NCBI GenBank assembly: GCA_029242715.1
Contig: JAQWTL010000038.1
Coordinates: forward strand, 1-64,000
Length of the DNA: 64,000 nucleotides
Source: Phycisphaerales bacterium
GTDB taxonomy: Bacteria > Planctomycetota > Phycisphaerae > Phycisphaerales > SM1A02
Reading direction: 5' to 3'
Part shown: positions 8,907-16,736 of the stretch, in pieces
How positions within the stretch are numbered: the first letter of the stretch is position 1
How the letters are laid out: every line of letters begins with the position of its first letter
The notes under the pieces: model-generated
The model's input: the letters and a program-made list of their open reading frames with translations, nothing else
What the model was told of the DNA's origin: nothing
Databases searched by the model: none
Program-made: the position numbers and the translations under genes

Positions 8907-9779
8907 TCAACTCTTCAGAGAACGTCCCAGCACAGTCTCGATTCCGAGCGCTGCGGCACGCATCTGTTCACGATCAATTCCCGTCTCGATGCCCTGGTCC
9001 AAACAGAGATCCAACAAGTCACCCGTCGACAGATTGCCTGAGGCGCCTGGTGCATAAGGACATCCTCCAAGACCTCCGCAGGAGGCATCGAAGTGACGGA
9101 TTCCATGCTCCATTGCCCGAAGACAGCAGGGCAATGCTGATCCATCGGTGTCATGAAGGTGGAGCACAAGTTCCTCCACTGGTACTGCATCACCAATTGA
9201 ATCGACCAATGCGTCAATATCAGCAGGGATCGCTTTGCCGATCGTGTCACCCAGATCAATTTCATCCACACCGATCGACAGCAACGAGTCCACGACGGAC
9301 CGCACCTGATCGGGCATGATCCGCCCTTCATACGGGCAGGCAACGACACAACTGACATAGGCTCGAACGGGGCACTCGTTTTCGTGTGCAGCTGCTATGA
9401 CTGGCTCAAACCGCCTGAGTGTCTCTGCAATCGAAGCATTGGTGTTCTTCTGACTGAATTCTTCACTGGCGGCTGTAAAAACCGCGATCTTGTCAACACC
9501 ACAATCAGAAGCACGCTTCCAACCTTCCAGATTCGGAATCAATGCCGAGTAGATCACCCCAGGGCGCCTTTGGATGCGGCGAAGAACTTCAGCGGCATCC
9601 GCCAGTTGAGGAACCCACTTGGGGCTGACACAGGCCGTTGCTTCAATTTCCTTGAGCCCACAATTGGATAGAAGATCGATGAAAGCAACCTTCGCATCGA
9701 CGGGAACCGTTTCCGGTTCATTCTGGAGGCCGTCTCGTGGGCCGACCTCGGTGATTGTGATGCTTCCAGGGAGTTCCAT
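8907..9779 (-). CDS. mvaB: Hydroxymethylglutaryl-CoA lyase
   Basis: A 290-residue HMGL-like TIM-barrel enzyme that cleaves HMG-CoA to acetoacetate and acetyl-CoA, the last step of leucine breakdown. Visible motifs: the metal/active-site start GPRDGLQNEP, the metal-binding LHLHDTDG, and the signature loop GGLGGCPYAPGASGN with the catalytic Cys. Length matches the bacterial family (~300). The stop is 14 nt from that of the convergent GGDEF gene. No ribosome site is visible; a TAGGAT hexamer lies 7 nt before the ATG. A homocitrate-synthase relative is excluded by the GGCPYAPGA loop. Confidence 0.92.
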   Translation of the reverse strand: MELPGSITITEVGPRDGLQNEPETVPVDAKVAFIDLLSNCGLKEIEATACVSPKWVPQLADAAEVLRRIQRRPGVIYSALIPNLEGWKRASDCGVDKIAVFTAASEEFSQKNTNASIAETLRRFEPVIAAAHENECPVRAYVSCVVACPYEGRIMPDQVRSVVDSLLSIGVDEIDLGDTIGKAIPADIDALVDSIGDAVPVEELVLHLHDTDGSALPCCLRAMEHGIRHFDASCGGLGGCPYAPGASGNLSTGDLLDLCLDQGIETGIDREQMRAAALGIETVLGRSLKS

Positions 9780-9786
9780 GGTCGAA

Positions 9787-9792
9787 ATCCTA
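9787..9792 (-). promoter_or_regulatory. -10-like element 7 nt before the mvaB start
   Basis: TAGGAT on the minus strand ends 7 nt upstream of the mvaB ATG, and no Shine-Dalgarno sequence is present between them. If used, transcription would begin at or next to the start codon (leaderless). No good -35 is visible. Confidence 0.4.
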
Positions 9793-9828
9793 GTGGAGGG
9801 ACGGCCACTATCACTAAACAGCTAAAGA

Positions 9829-9990
9829 CTACTTGTTACGAATCTGGTTCCGAACAATCATCACGACGAGGAATACGGCTACGGCAATTGTCAGCAATCC
9901 ACCCGCGACAAGAAGCAGGATCTCCGAGGCCGTCACGGCACCCAGTGAGGAATCCTGATCCGGAACTCGTGATGCGAGGGAAAAAATCAT
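9829..9990 (-). CDS. Tiny single-pass membrane protein coupled to the YgfZ-like gene
   Basis: 53 residues. After a polar N-terminus (MIFSLASRVPDQDSS) comes one long hydrophobic segment (about 20-46: ILLLVAGG...VFLVVMIV) and a short basic tail (RNQIRNK). The start ATG overlaps the TGA of the YgfZ-like gene as ATGA (9987-9990), a strong sign of real translation. No family recognised. The basic C-terminus would suggest an outside-in topology with the tail in the cytoplasm (positive-inside rule). Confidence 0.65.
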   Translation of the reverse strand: MIFSLASRVPDQDSSLGAVTASEILLLVAGGLLTIAVAVFLVVMIVRNQIRNK

Positions 9991-11204
9991 GAGCTGACCT
10001 CCTCAATCCCCAACTCGGCCACGACTGCTTCACACACTTCCCCTTCGGCATGAAGTCGAACCCGTGTGCCTTCAGAAAAAACACGCTTCTTGAGCATGGC
10101 AAAGGCAATGGACGCCGCACCTTTCAGAGGACTGATCGTGCTCGATGTGACGACACCAACCGGCTCGGCCAAAGCCTCATCCTCTGCGGCAAATACCTGA
10201 GTCCCGGAAACGGGAAGAAAATCCCCAAGGATTCGAAGGCCACGAAGACGCTGCTTGGGCTGTCCAAGGTGCTGCATCCTCGCGACAACTTCCTGGCCCG
10301 GGTAACAGCCCTTCGTGAAACTGACGTGAGAATCTATGAGGCTTGTTTCATGCGGCAGGTTCGTTGGACCAAAATCAATGTTGAAGACAGGAGTCCCTCC
10401 TTCAAGCCTGGCAGTATTGAAGGCATACCACCCAACTGTTCGTGCACGAATTCCCTTGATACCTGCCTGTTGGCGAATCGTGTTCCATATCTCGACGGCA
10501 TGGTCCCGTGGAAGAAACAGATCACAGCCTGATACTGCAGCAATATCCCGCCGAACGGCCTGAACCGTGACTCCTGCAATATCAAGACGACTCGCGCCCA
10601 GGTCTTCCCCCGGCATCGCTCCGAAGGAGTCGATGACTGCCTCTATCAAAGGGCCATGCATGCCAATTCGATACCACTTTGATGTGACATCCTCAATGGT
10701 GACATCCTCGGTGAATACGTGGTGTTCAAGAATGTCACGCACTGCCTTGAGCTGGTGGATGTCGATGTCAAGGAGAATCTCATCAGGCAATTGCACGATC
10801 ACCAGATCAGCCACAAGACGGCCGGTACGATCCGTCATGAAACTGCGGCAAGACCTGGAAGCGTCCAGGGGCCCGAGATCCTGAGTCACCATTCGATTGA
10901 TCAGTTCACGACCATCCGCTCCCTGAATCGAAAGCGTGCCGCGATTCGGTTGATCAAGCAATCCACAGCCACGACGCATGACCGCATACTCCAGTTCAAC
11001 CCACCCGCAGGTGGCCAGGATCATGCAGCCGACACCATCTTCAGAATCATCAAGAGTTCCCCAGGGCAGGTACTCCAACTCCAGGCGACCTTCCGCCTGA
11101 CCACTGGCAGCCCCGGGTCGTTCTGCAGCCTGAAGCGATGGATTCTCAACCGGTTCCCTGGCTGACTCCGCTTCATGTTCAAGCTGTAGTGGTGATTCAA
11201 TCAT
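9987..11204 (-). CDS. ygfZ: YgfZ/GcvT-type tetrahydrofolate-binding protein
   Basis: 405 residues from ATG 11204; a further in-frame ATG at 11273 would run into the upstream gene. The YgfZ signature K-G-C-Y-x-G-Q-E is present with the conserved Cys at about residue 300 (TKGCYPGQEVVARM). YgfZ-family proteins bind folate and help assemble or repair Fe-S clusters, including that of MiaB in E. coli, and a MiaB is encoded 6 kb away. The first ~65 residues (Glu/Ala-rich) are an extension without an obvious counterpart. It lacks the extra lengths of true GcvT aminomethyltransferase, and no glycine cleavage genes are nearby. Confidence 0.87.
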   Translation of the reverse strand: MIESPLQLEHEAESAREPVENPSLQAAERPGAASGQAEGRLELEYLPWGTLDDSEDGVGCMILATCGWVELEYAVMRRGCGLLDQPNRGTLSIQGADGRELINRMVTQDLGPLDASRSCRSFMTDRTGRLVADLVIVQLPDEILLDIDIHQLKAVRDILEHHVFTEDVTIEDVTSKWYRIGMHGPLIEAVIDSFGAMPGEDLGASRLDIAGVTVQAVRRDIAAVSGCDLFLPRDHAVEIWNTIRQQAGIKGIRARTVGWYAFNTARLEGGTPVFNIDFGPTNLPHETSLIDSHVSFTKGCYPGQEVVARMQHLGQPKQRLRGLRILGDFLPVSGTQVFAAEDEALAEPVGVVTSSTISPLKGAASIAFAMLKKRVFSEGTRVRLHAEGEVCEAVVAELGIEEVSS

Positions 11205-11229
11205 GACTGTGATCCATACAAGGCTAGTC

Positions 11230-11874
11230 CTAGCGACAGGCTCCAACCAAACTTCGGAACAGATCCGCCCCAAGCTTGTCCTCTTCCGTTCGTTCTGGAT
11301 GCCACTGCACTCCTATATAAAAACGACGGGCAGGATCTGCAATACCTTCAACGACACCATCATGGGCACACGCAATCACTTCCAGCCGACCGCCATCAAG
11401 CAAGGCCTGGTGATGGTGACTTGTTACCTGACCCTGAAACACCTTGCCCTGGATCTCATGAATGGCATCATTTCGATGATCCGCAGCGGTCTCAAGGATA
11501 TCTGGAAGATGCTGCTCGAATCGGGCGCCATGCTGGAGTCCCATCAACTGCATTCCCAGACAGATGCCCAGAACGGGTAGATCCGGCGTGCCTTCCAAAG
11601 CGGCAAGCATCGCACGATCAAAATCCTGTCGCTTGCGATCAACTGGCGTGGCGGACTGGTGGGTTGTTTTCCCCCAATCCTCCATGATGACATCATCACC
11701 TCCAGAAAGAATCACTGCATCACATATCTCGATGAACTGCTCTGCCAGTTCTGGGCGTGGTGGCAGAACCAGAGGAATACCCCCGGCCTCGACAACCGCA
11801 TTGACATAGTTCACCGAGAGGTTCACACGACCCTCGACAATGTCTGGAGTAATGCCAATCCGTGGGCTGGTCAT
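11230..11874 (-). CDS. Class I glutamine amidotransferase-like hydrolase (PuuD/gamma-Glu-GABA hydrolase type)
   Basis: 214 residues. The triad is visible: Cys105 in GICLGMQ, His192 and Glu194 in VQWHPE. The N-terminal PRIGITPD and the SGGDDV loop are typical of the peptidase C26 (PuuD-like) group rather than of GuaA or CarA. The group hydrolyses gamma-glutamyl amides; the actual substrate cannot be told from sequence. GAGG lies just before the ATG. It is 25 nt upstream of the YgfZ-like gene on the same strand, so they probably share a transcript. Confidence 0.82.
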   Translation of the reverse strand: MTSPRIGITPDIVEGRVNLSVNYVNAVVEAGGIPLVLPPRPELAEQFIEICDAVILSGGDDVIMEDWGKTTHQSATPVDRKRQDFDRAMLAALEGTPDLPVLGICLGMQLMGLQHGARFEQHLPDILETAADHRNDAIHEIQGKVFQGQVTSHHHQALLDGGRLEVIACAHDGVVEGIADPARRFYIGVQWHPERTEEDKLGADLFRSLVGACR

Positions 11875-11959
11875 GAGCCCCTCTCCACTGAAAAACAGCC
11901 TTCCAGGCCCTTCAAATGCAGGTTCACAGTCTGAGGCTCGATCTCAATCGGGCTGTCGT

Positions 11960-11987
11960 TTGAGATTCGCCCCGTGGAGACTACACT
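11960..11987 (+). promoter_or_regulatory. Probable sigma70-type promoter of rpsR
   Basis: TTGAGA (11960-11965), 16-nt spacer, TACACT (11982-11987). Transcription would start near 11994, giving a ~70-nt leader before the ATG at 12066. Confidence 0.45.
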
Positions 11988-12065
11988 ACACGGCTCGTCG
12001 CCCTCACCGGACTCTCCGGCAAGGGCTGCTGGAAATCAGTATCCGCGACGAATAGGAAGCATGCC

Positions 12066-12296
12066 ATGAACGGCCGAAGATCACGTAGAGGCAATTATCT
12101 CCAGCAGGACCAAAGAGGTCGTAGCTGGGTTGATTACAAGAATGTTGATGAACTGCGACGTCTCATGACGCCCAACGGGAAGATTTACTCCCGCAAGCGT
12201 CTGGGCACCACGTCCAATGATCAACGCAAGGTTGCCAAGGCAATCAAGCGAGCACGGTTCATGGCCATCTTGCCATACACCGATGGCACGCTTTAG
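12066..12296 (+). CDS. rpsR: 30S ribosomal protein bS18
   Basis: 76 residues, highly basic. The central block VDYKNVDELRRLMTPNGKI and the end block AKAIKRARFMAILPYT match the bS18 consensus (VDYKD...LRRF...GKI; ARAIKRAR..ALLP). bS18 sits on the 30S platform with bS6. It is not next to rpsF, rplI or ssb, its usual partners, and stands alone between divergent and convergent genes. GGAAG precedes the ATG. Length is normal. Confidence 0.9.
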   Translation: MNGRRSRRGNYLQQDQRGRSWVDYKNVDELRRLMTPNGKIYSRKRLGTTSNDQRKVAKAIKRARFMAILPYTDGTL

Positions 12297-12318
12297 TTAG
12301 TTAAGCACCCCAGGGCGA

Positions 12319-13680
12319 TCAGTCACGGCTCTTGAGCATGCGAGCGATCCAGTCAAGCGATCGTCCGCCTACTCGTCGCGCCCAGATACGAAGCCTAATA
12401 CGACGTAACCCCTCATCTCCGGGATTCGTACGAAGCCCACGTTGTACCCAGGTTGCCGCAATCCCATAACGTCCAAGCCGAAGAGAACCAAGCGCAAGGT
12501 TGTGTATGGACACCATGCATGTCGGGTCCTTACGAACCACTCGGCGGCTGATCATCATGCCCCCACGTCGATCACCTGAGCGATATCTTGCCAACGCAAG
12601 CAAGCGAAGGACGGCTGGATCATCAGGTGACATCTCGCAGGCTGCCTCCATGATCACCACAGCCTCAACTGCCAGCTCCGCCTGCAGCAACATGCTGGCC
12701 AGCCGACCAAGTTGGGTAGGGTCAAGTGCCTGCTCTGCAAGTTGATCACAACATCTTTCATGGGCCCTGAGCAAGGAAATACGTGCCTCTGCCTGCAGGC
12801 CCAGGTGCATTTGGACTTCTCCAAGCGCCAAGTCAACACCGGCCAGGCCCGGATCCAGCTTGCGCACCATTTTCCATTCAACCAGAGCACGCTCAAATTG
12901 CCCCGAATTCATCAGCAACCGGGCCAGTCCCTCACGGGTCTGGACATCACCGGGTTCAAAATCAAGAACACGGCGTCGCATTTCAGCTGCTTCGGTTCGC
13001 TGACCTGCCGTTTCAAGCAGAACGGCATGGAGTGACAGTGCCTCGAGATTTGCAGGATCTTCACGCACCTCACGCCCGCAAAGTTGAATGGCGCGATCAA
13101 GGCGGCCAGTGGAGGCGTGAACCTCCGCAAGCCGTAGTCGGATTCGAGGGAGCCCCGGGTCCATCTTCATTGCTTCACGCAGACACCAACCTGCTCGCCG
13201 GAACTGACCTCGTGCAATGAGGCTCACCGCAATCTCCAGCAAACACATCGGGCTAGGACCATCAAGCGCCATCTCTGCGAGGTAGAAGGCCGTCTCTGCT
13301 TCATCATGAAGCCCTTGAGCGACCAGCATTTCAATTCGACGTGCCAAGGCATCCTCGTTTGAAGGATCGATGGCCAGCACCCTCTCAAGCCAGTGAAGCG
13401 CCTTGTCTCGATCTCCAAGACGTGCACAGGCCATCGCGGCTGATCCCACGACGTCAACCTCATCAGGTGCCAATTCCGCAGCACGCTCAAAGAGACTTAG
13501 CGCCTGCCGATCACGTCCACTGGATTCAAGAATGATCCCGAGGTGATAGAGCCATTCCGGCTGATCCGGATGGATCGAGAGGGCCTTTCGAAGTCCCAAT
13601 TCAGCCTCTGCCCAGCGACCACGCTCGAGCATCTCGAGGGCATGGCAGGCGTGATCTTCGGCGTCAAACCAGTTGGTCAT
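12319..13680 (-). CDS. TPR-repeat protein
   Basis: 453 residues from ATG 13680 (MTNWFDAEDH...); an in-frame ATG lies at 13692. No signal peptide. It is built of about ten tandem tetratricopeptide-like helical pairs, with recognisable W/Y-x-x-G...A...P spacing such as AEWLYHLG- and ALHWLERVLAIDP-like units, and ends in a basic stretch (RIRLRIWARRVGGR). Probably a cytoplasmic scaffold. A second TPR protein of similar size and layout is at 47308-48654. Partners are unknown. Confidence 0.8.
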   Translation of the reverse strand: MTNWFDAEDHACHALEMLERGRWAEAELGLRKALSIHPDQPEWLYHLGIILESSGRDRQALSLFERAAELAPDEVDVVGSAAMACARLGDRDKALHWLERVLAIDPSNEDALARRIEMLVAQGLHDEAETAFYLAEMALDGPSPMCLLEIAVSLIARGQFRRAGWCLREAMKMDPGLPRIRLRLAEVHASTGRLDRAIQLCGREVREDPANLEALSLHAVLLETAGQRTEAAEMRRRVLDFEPGDVQTREGLARLLMNSGQFERALVEWKMVRKLDPGLAGVDLALGEVQMHLGLQAEARISLLRAHERCCDQLAEQALDPTQLGRLASMLLQAELAVEAVVIMEAACEMSPDDPAVLRLLALARYRSGDRRGGMMISRRVVRKDPTCMVSIHNLALGSLRLGRYGIAATWVQRGLRTNPGDEGLRRIRLRIWARRVGGRSLDWIARMLKSRD

Positions 13681-13768
13681 GGCAGGTTCCATTTACGGGT
13701 CATCACCCTCCAGTGTAGGCCAGGAAGGGATAGAAATGCAGAACCGGGCCAGACTACCTGGTGGCTCG

Positions 13769-13774
13769 TACAAT
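13769..13774 (+). promoter_or_regulatory. -10-like element before the HEAT-repeat lipoprotein gene
   Basis: TACAAT ends 10 nt before the ATG at 13785 and no Shine-Dalgarno sequence lies between them. Transcription would start about 4 nt from the start codon. Confidence 0.4.
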
Positions 13775-13784
13775 ACAGCTCGTT

Positions 13785-15926
13785 ATGAAGAAACTGTCCC
13801 TGAACCAGCGTCAAATCCTCCGCCTGGCTTCTCTGGCAGCCACAGGCTCGTTTCTGCTGGGCGGCTGTGGCCCCACTTCCTCGGGCTCGGACCCGGCATC
13901 CATGGAGCAGGCCCGCGAGAATTCCGCCCGAGAGGCCAGGAGACGCCAGAGCGATCAACACACCCTCCAGAGCCAATCCCCGGATCTGGATCCTGCCACC
14001 AGACAGGCTGCTGCTGCCGAGTTGCTTGAACAACAATCACCAGAAGCCATTGAGATTCTTACAGGAGCTTTGACTTCTGGCCGAGCCCCACAGGTCACCG
14101 CAGTACTGACTGCCATCGACGGAGAAATCCAACCCCACCCTGCATTGCTGCAAGCTTCGCTTGATGCCATGAGCAATGTGCCGGCTGACAATCGTGCCAC
14201 GCTTGGCGGACTTCTTGTCCGTTACAGCGAAGCCAATCCGGGGATCTTCGGCATCATCCGTTCAAAGGCACTGGATCCAAAGGCACCTCTTGCAGAACGG
14301 GAATCAGCAGTCGCATGCCTTGGCGAGTTCCACTCGCAACCTGCAGAAGCAGCTCGTGCACTTGTCGACATCCTTCAGCAACCTGCACAGGTCGCATTGG
14401 CTCGCGCTGCGGCGATCAGCCTGTCTCGACTCACAGGACTTCCTGGAGATTGGAAAACAGACCGCTGGCTTGCCTGGTGGGAAGTGAACCAGGATCGCCC
14501 CTCGAACCTCTGGCTGAGGGATGCGATCAATGCACAAGGGCGACGCATTGCCGATCTGGAAACACAGCTGAATCAGGCACGTGAACGAGATCGTCTGGTC
14601 GTCACTCGACTGGTCGAGGTCTATCGAGATCTCTGGCCGCTGCTGGAAATCGAGCAGCAACTGGACCGCATCCCCGGAATGCTGATTGATGATCGGGCAG
14701 GTATTCGCTCCTTCGGGGTTGACCGGGTCGCGGTGCTGCTTCGCGATGGCGAAGGCAGCGAGCTCATCGAGGAAGCCGTTCTGGAACGACTGGACGATCC
14801 AGATGTCGAGATCCGTCGAAAGGTCGCGGCCATCCTTGGAGATTTGTCCAATCCCGAAACCATGCAACGTGTGACGGATCGTCTGAAGATTGAATCAGAT
14901 CCCGAGGTGGTCAATCATGCCCTCCGCATCATGCAGGTCAGAGGTGATCGCGAGAACCTCGAACTAGTACTGCCTCTCCTCAAGCGGGAAGAAACACGAG
15001 AAGTTGCCGCTGCAACCACCTGGGCATTTCTTCGAAACTGGACTCCATCGGAAGCAGAGCGCATTGAGCTGTCGAACATCTTGGGAACAACCGATGGCGA
15101 AACGTCGACTCCACAGGAAATTGCACTACGTGTTCTGGTCAGTCCTGAAAACGAACTGGAAGAAGCGAGCGTGTTTCTTGACGCTCCAGATGACGCCACC
15201 CGCGCAGCAGTCGCCGAAGCCCTGCTCCGTCGTCAACGCTATGAGGACATCCTGGCCAATGGCAGCGACCCGGCGATCTACCCCGTAGCTGTCAATGCCG
15301 CATTGGAGCTTCCCACCGAACGGCCCCTTGAGCGGATCGATCGCCTTCTGATTCTCGGAGTTCCCAGTGAATCGCAGCAAGCCACCTGGCAAGCTGCCCT
15401 GTCGGTTGCCAGCGAATCCGTCCCCGCATCCGAACTGTCCATTCTTGATGATCGACTTGCTGCTCATGAGCATGCCGATGAAGTACTCAGGATCACGATT
15501 CTTGACAGGGCACTTGAGAACGAATTGATTACGGAAAATGAGAAGATCGCCTTGCTCAAACGTCTGGTCCCACTTCTGATCAAGAACAACAAGGCCAAAA
15601 CGGCCGTCATCCTTCTTGAAAAACTGCATGAACAGGATCAAGAACTGTCTGACATGCGGTTTGAAGCTGCCTTGTTGAGCCGCGATTTCGATATCGCCGG
15701 GAGCATGCGTCCTGAAATGGACAACTGGATCAAGGCGTACGAATTGATCAAGCAATCACATCCCGAATCAGCCGGCGCGTTGAAGGATGAAATCACCCAG
15801 CGATTCAATGATCAGCTTGATGATGGTCTGAAGAGCCGTCTTGGCATCGCAGTGGATCCACTCATGAATGATGCTGAAACCACTGACAACCCCACGGTTG
15901 AAATCGATGACGGATCCGTCGAATGA
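13785..15926 (+). CDS. HEAT-repeat lipoprotein
   Basis: 713 residues from ATG 13785; a GTG at 13761 is in frame but adds a polar stretch ahead of the signal sequence. The signal ends in a lipobox, LGG-C28, so the protein is probably membrane-anchored outside the cytoplasm. After a charged, helical linker come HEAT-type repeats (clear ones around 330-420 with RRKVAAILGDLSNPE and similar) and a C-terminal acidic tail. Likely a protein-binding scaffold. The last 20 nt overlap the sirtuin gene, suggesting a shared transcript. It is an odd pair, since one product is exported and the other cytoplasmic. Confidence 0.82.
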   Translation: MKKLSLNQRQILRLASLAATGSFLLGGCGPTSSGSDPASMEQARENSAREARRRQSDQHTLQSQSPDLDPATRQAAAAELLEQQSPEAIEILTGALTSGRAPQVTAVLTAIDGEIQPHPALLQASLDAMSNVPADNRATLGGLLVRYSEANPGIFGIIRSKALDPKAPLAERESAVACLGEFHSQPAEAARALVDILQQPAQVALARAAAISLSRLTGLPGDWKTDRWLAWWEVNQDRPSNLWLRDAINAQGRRIADLETQLNQARERDRLVVTRLVEVYRDLWPLLEIEQQLDRIPGMLIDDRAGIRSFGVDRVAVLLRDGEGSELIEEAVLERLDDPDVEIRRKVAAILGDLSNPETMQRVTDRLKIESDPEVVNHALRIMQVRGDRENLELVLPLLKREETREVAAATTWAFLRNWTPSEAERIELSNILGTTDGETSTPQEIALRVLVSPENELEEASVFLDAPDDATRAAVAEALLRRQRYEDILANGSDPAIYPVAVNAALELPTERPLERIDRLLILGVPSESQQATWQAALSVASESVPASELSILDDRLAAHEHADEVLRITILDRALENELITENEKIALLKRLVPLLIKNNKAKTAVILLEKLHEQDQELSDMRFEAALLSRDFDIAGSMRPEMDNWIKAYELIKQSHPESAGALKDEITQRFNDQLDDGLKSRLGIAVDPLMNDAETTDNPTVEIDDGSVE

Positions 15927-16644
15927 CCCGATCCAGCAAGCGGCCCTGCTGCTTCGCAAGAGTCAGCTGATTACCTGCTTTTCAGGCGCAGGCCTCAGCG
16001 CTCCCTCGGGCGTAGGCACATTCCGTGATCCTGGCGATGGCTGGTGGAGCCGTTATGACCCGATGCGATTGGCATCGCCGGAAGGCTTCAAAGAAGACCC
16101 TGAACTCGTCATGAAGTGGTACGCCGCTCGCCGGAGTCAGATGGCTCAAGCATCTCCCAATGCTGCACATCATGCACTAGCGACCAGAAAAGATCTCATT
16201 CAGGTAACACAGAACACGGACAATCTTCTGGATCGTGCAGGTTGCCAGGACATCATTCGCCTGCATGGCGACATCACATCTGACAGGTGCCATGCGGGCT
16301 GTGGATACGTTGAACCCGTGAACATGGATCAACCACCTCAACACAGGTCATGCCCTGCCTGCGGCCAAGCTGGACTACGACCAACAGTGACATGGTTCGG
16401 CGAAGCACTGCCTGCTGATGCCTGGGCACGAGCAGAATCAGCTGCGGCAAACTGTGATGCGTTCATCGTGGTTGGCACAAGCGCCGTCGTGTACCCGGCT
16501 GCAGGATTGATCGGGCTGGCAGCCCAGGCAGGAGCGACTGTCATCGTCGTGAATCGGGAGGCCAGTGACGCCAGCCACATGGCCGATCTCGAGTTGCTCG
16601 GATCTGCAGATGAGATCCTCCCCGCCATACTGGGTCCTGCCTGA
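15907..16644 (+). CDS. cobB: NAD-dependent protein deacylase (sirtuin, CobB-like)
   Basis: 245 residues from ATG 15907, overlapping the preceding gene by 20 nt. Sir2 motifs: GAGLSAPSGVGTFRD for NAD binding, TQNTDNL, catalytic H120 in LHGDI, and VGTSAVVYPA. Zinc cysteines are C128, C132 (an unusual x3 spacing), C149 and C152. The acyl-pocket pair Y72-x-x-R75 (WYAARR) matches the class III/SIRT5-type desuccinylase motif, so removal of succinyl/malonyl as well as acetyl groups is expected. Fumarase follows 92 nt downstream, and acyl-CoA pathways surround it. Confidence 0.92.
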   Translation: MTDPSNDPIQQAALLLRKSQLITCFSGAGLSAPSGVGTFRDPGDGWWSRYDPMRLASPEGFKEDPELVMKWYAARRSQMAQASPNAAHHALATRKDLIQVTQNTDNLLDRAGCQDIIRLHGDITSDRCHAGCGYVEPVNMDQPPQHRSCPACGQAGLRPTVTWFGEALPADAWARAESAAANCDAFIVVGTSAVVYPAAGLIGLAAQAGATVIVVNREASDASHMADLELLGSADEILPAILGPA

Positions 16645-16661
16645 AGCCGTTTGAAGTGGCA

Positions 16662-16691
16662 ACCACCAGAAACGGGTGGTAGTGTCCACCC
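16662..16691 (+). promoter_or_regulatory. Two mutually exclusive hairpins upstream of fumC
   Basis: ACCACC (16662-16667) can pair with GGTGGT (16675-16680). GGGTGG (16674-16679) can instead pair with CCACCC (16686-16691). They share one strand, so only one can form. There is no U-tract after the second, so ordinary attenuation is not shown. It may simply be the end of the sirtuin transcript. Confidence 0.3.
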
Positions 16692-16736
16692 CCGTACCAT
16701 TCGATCAGGGCATTGGCTTGCCCGGGAGACTTCCAC

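Noticed and set aside
13677-14914. Several antisense frames of 80-190 codons opposite the HEAT-repeat gene
   Set aside because: They are shadows of a well-supported coding frame and show no independent motifs.
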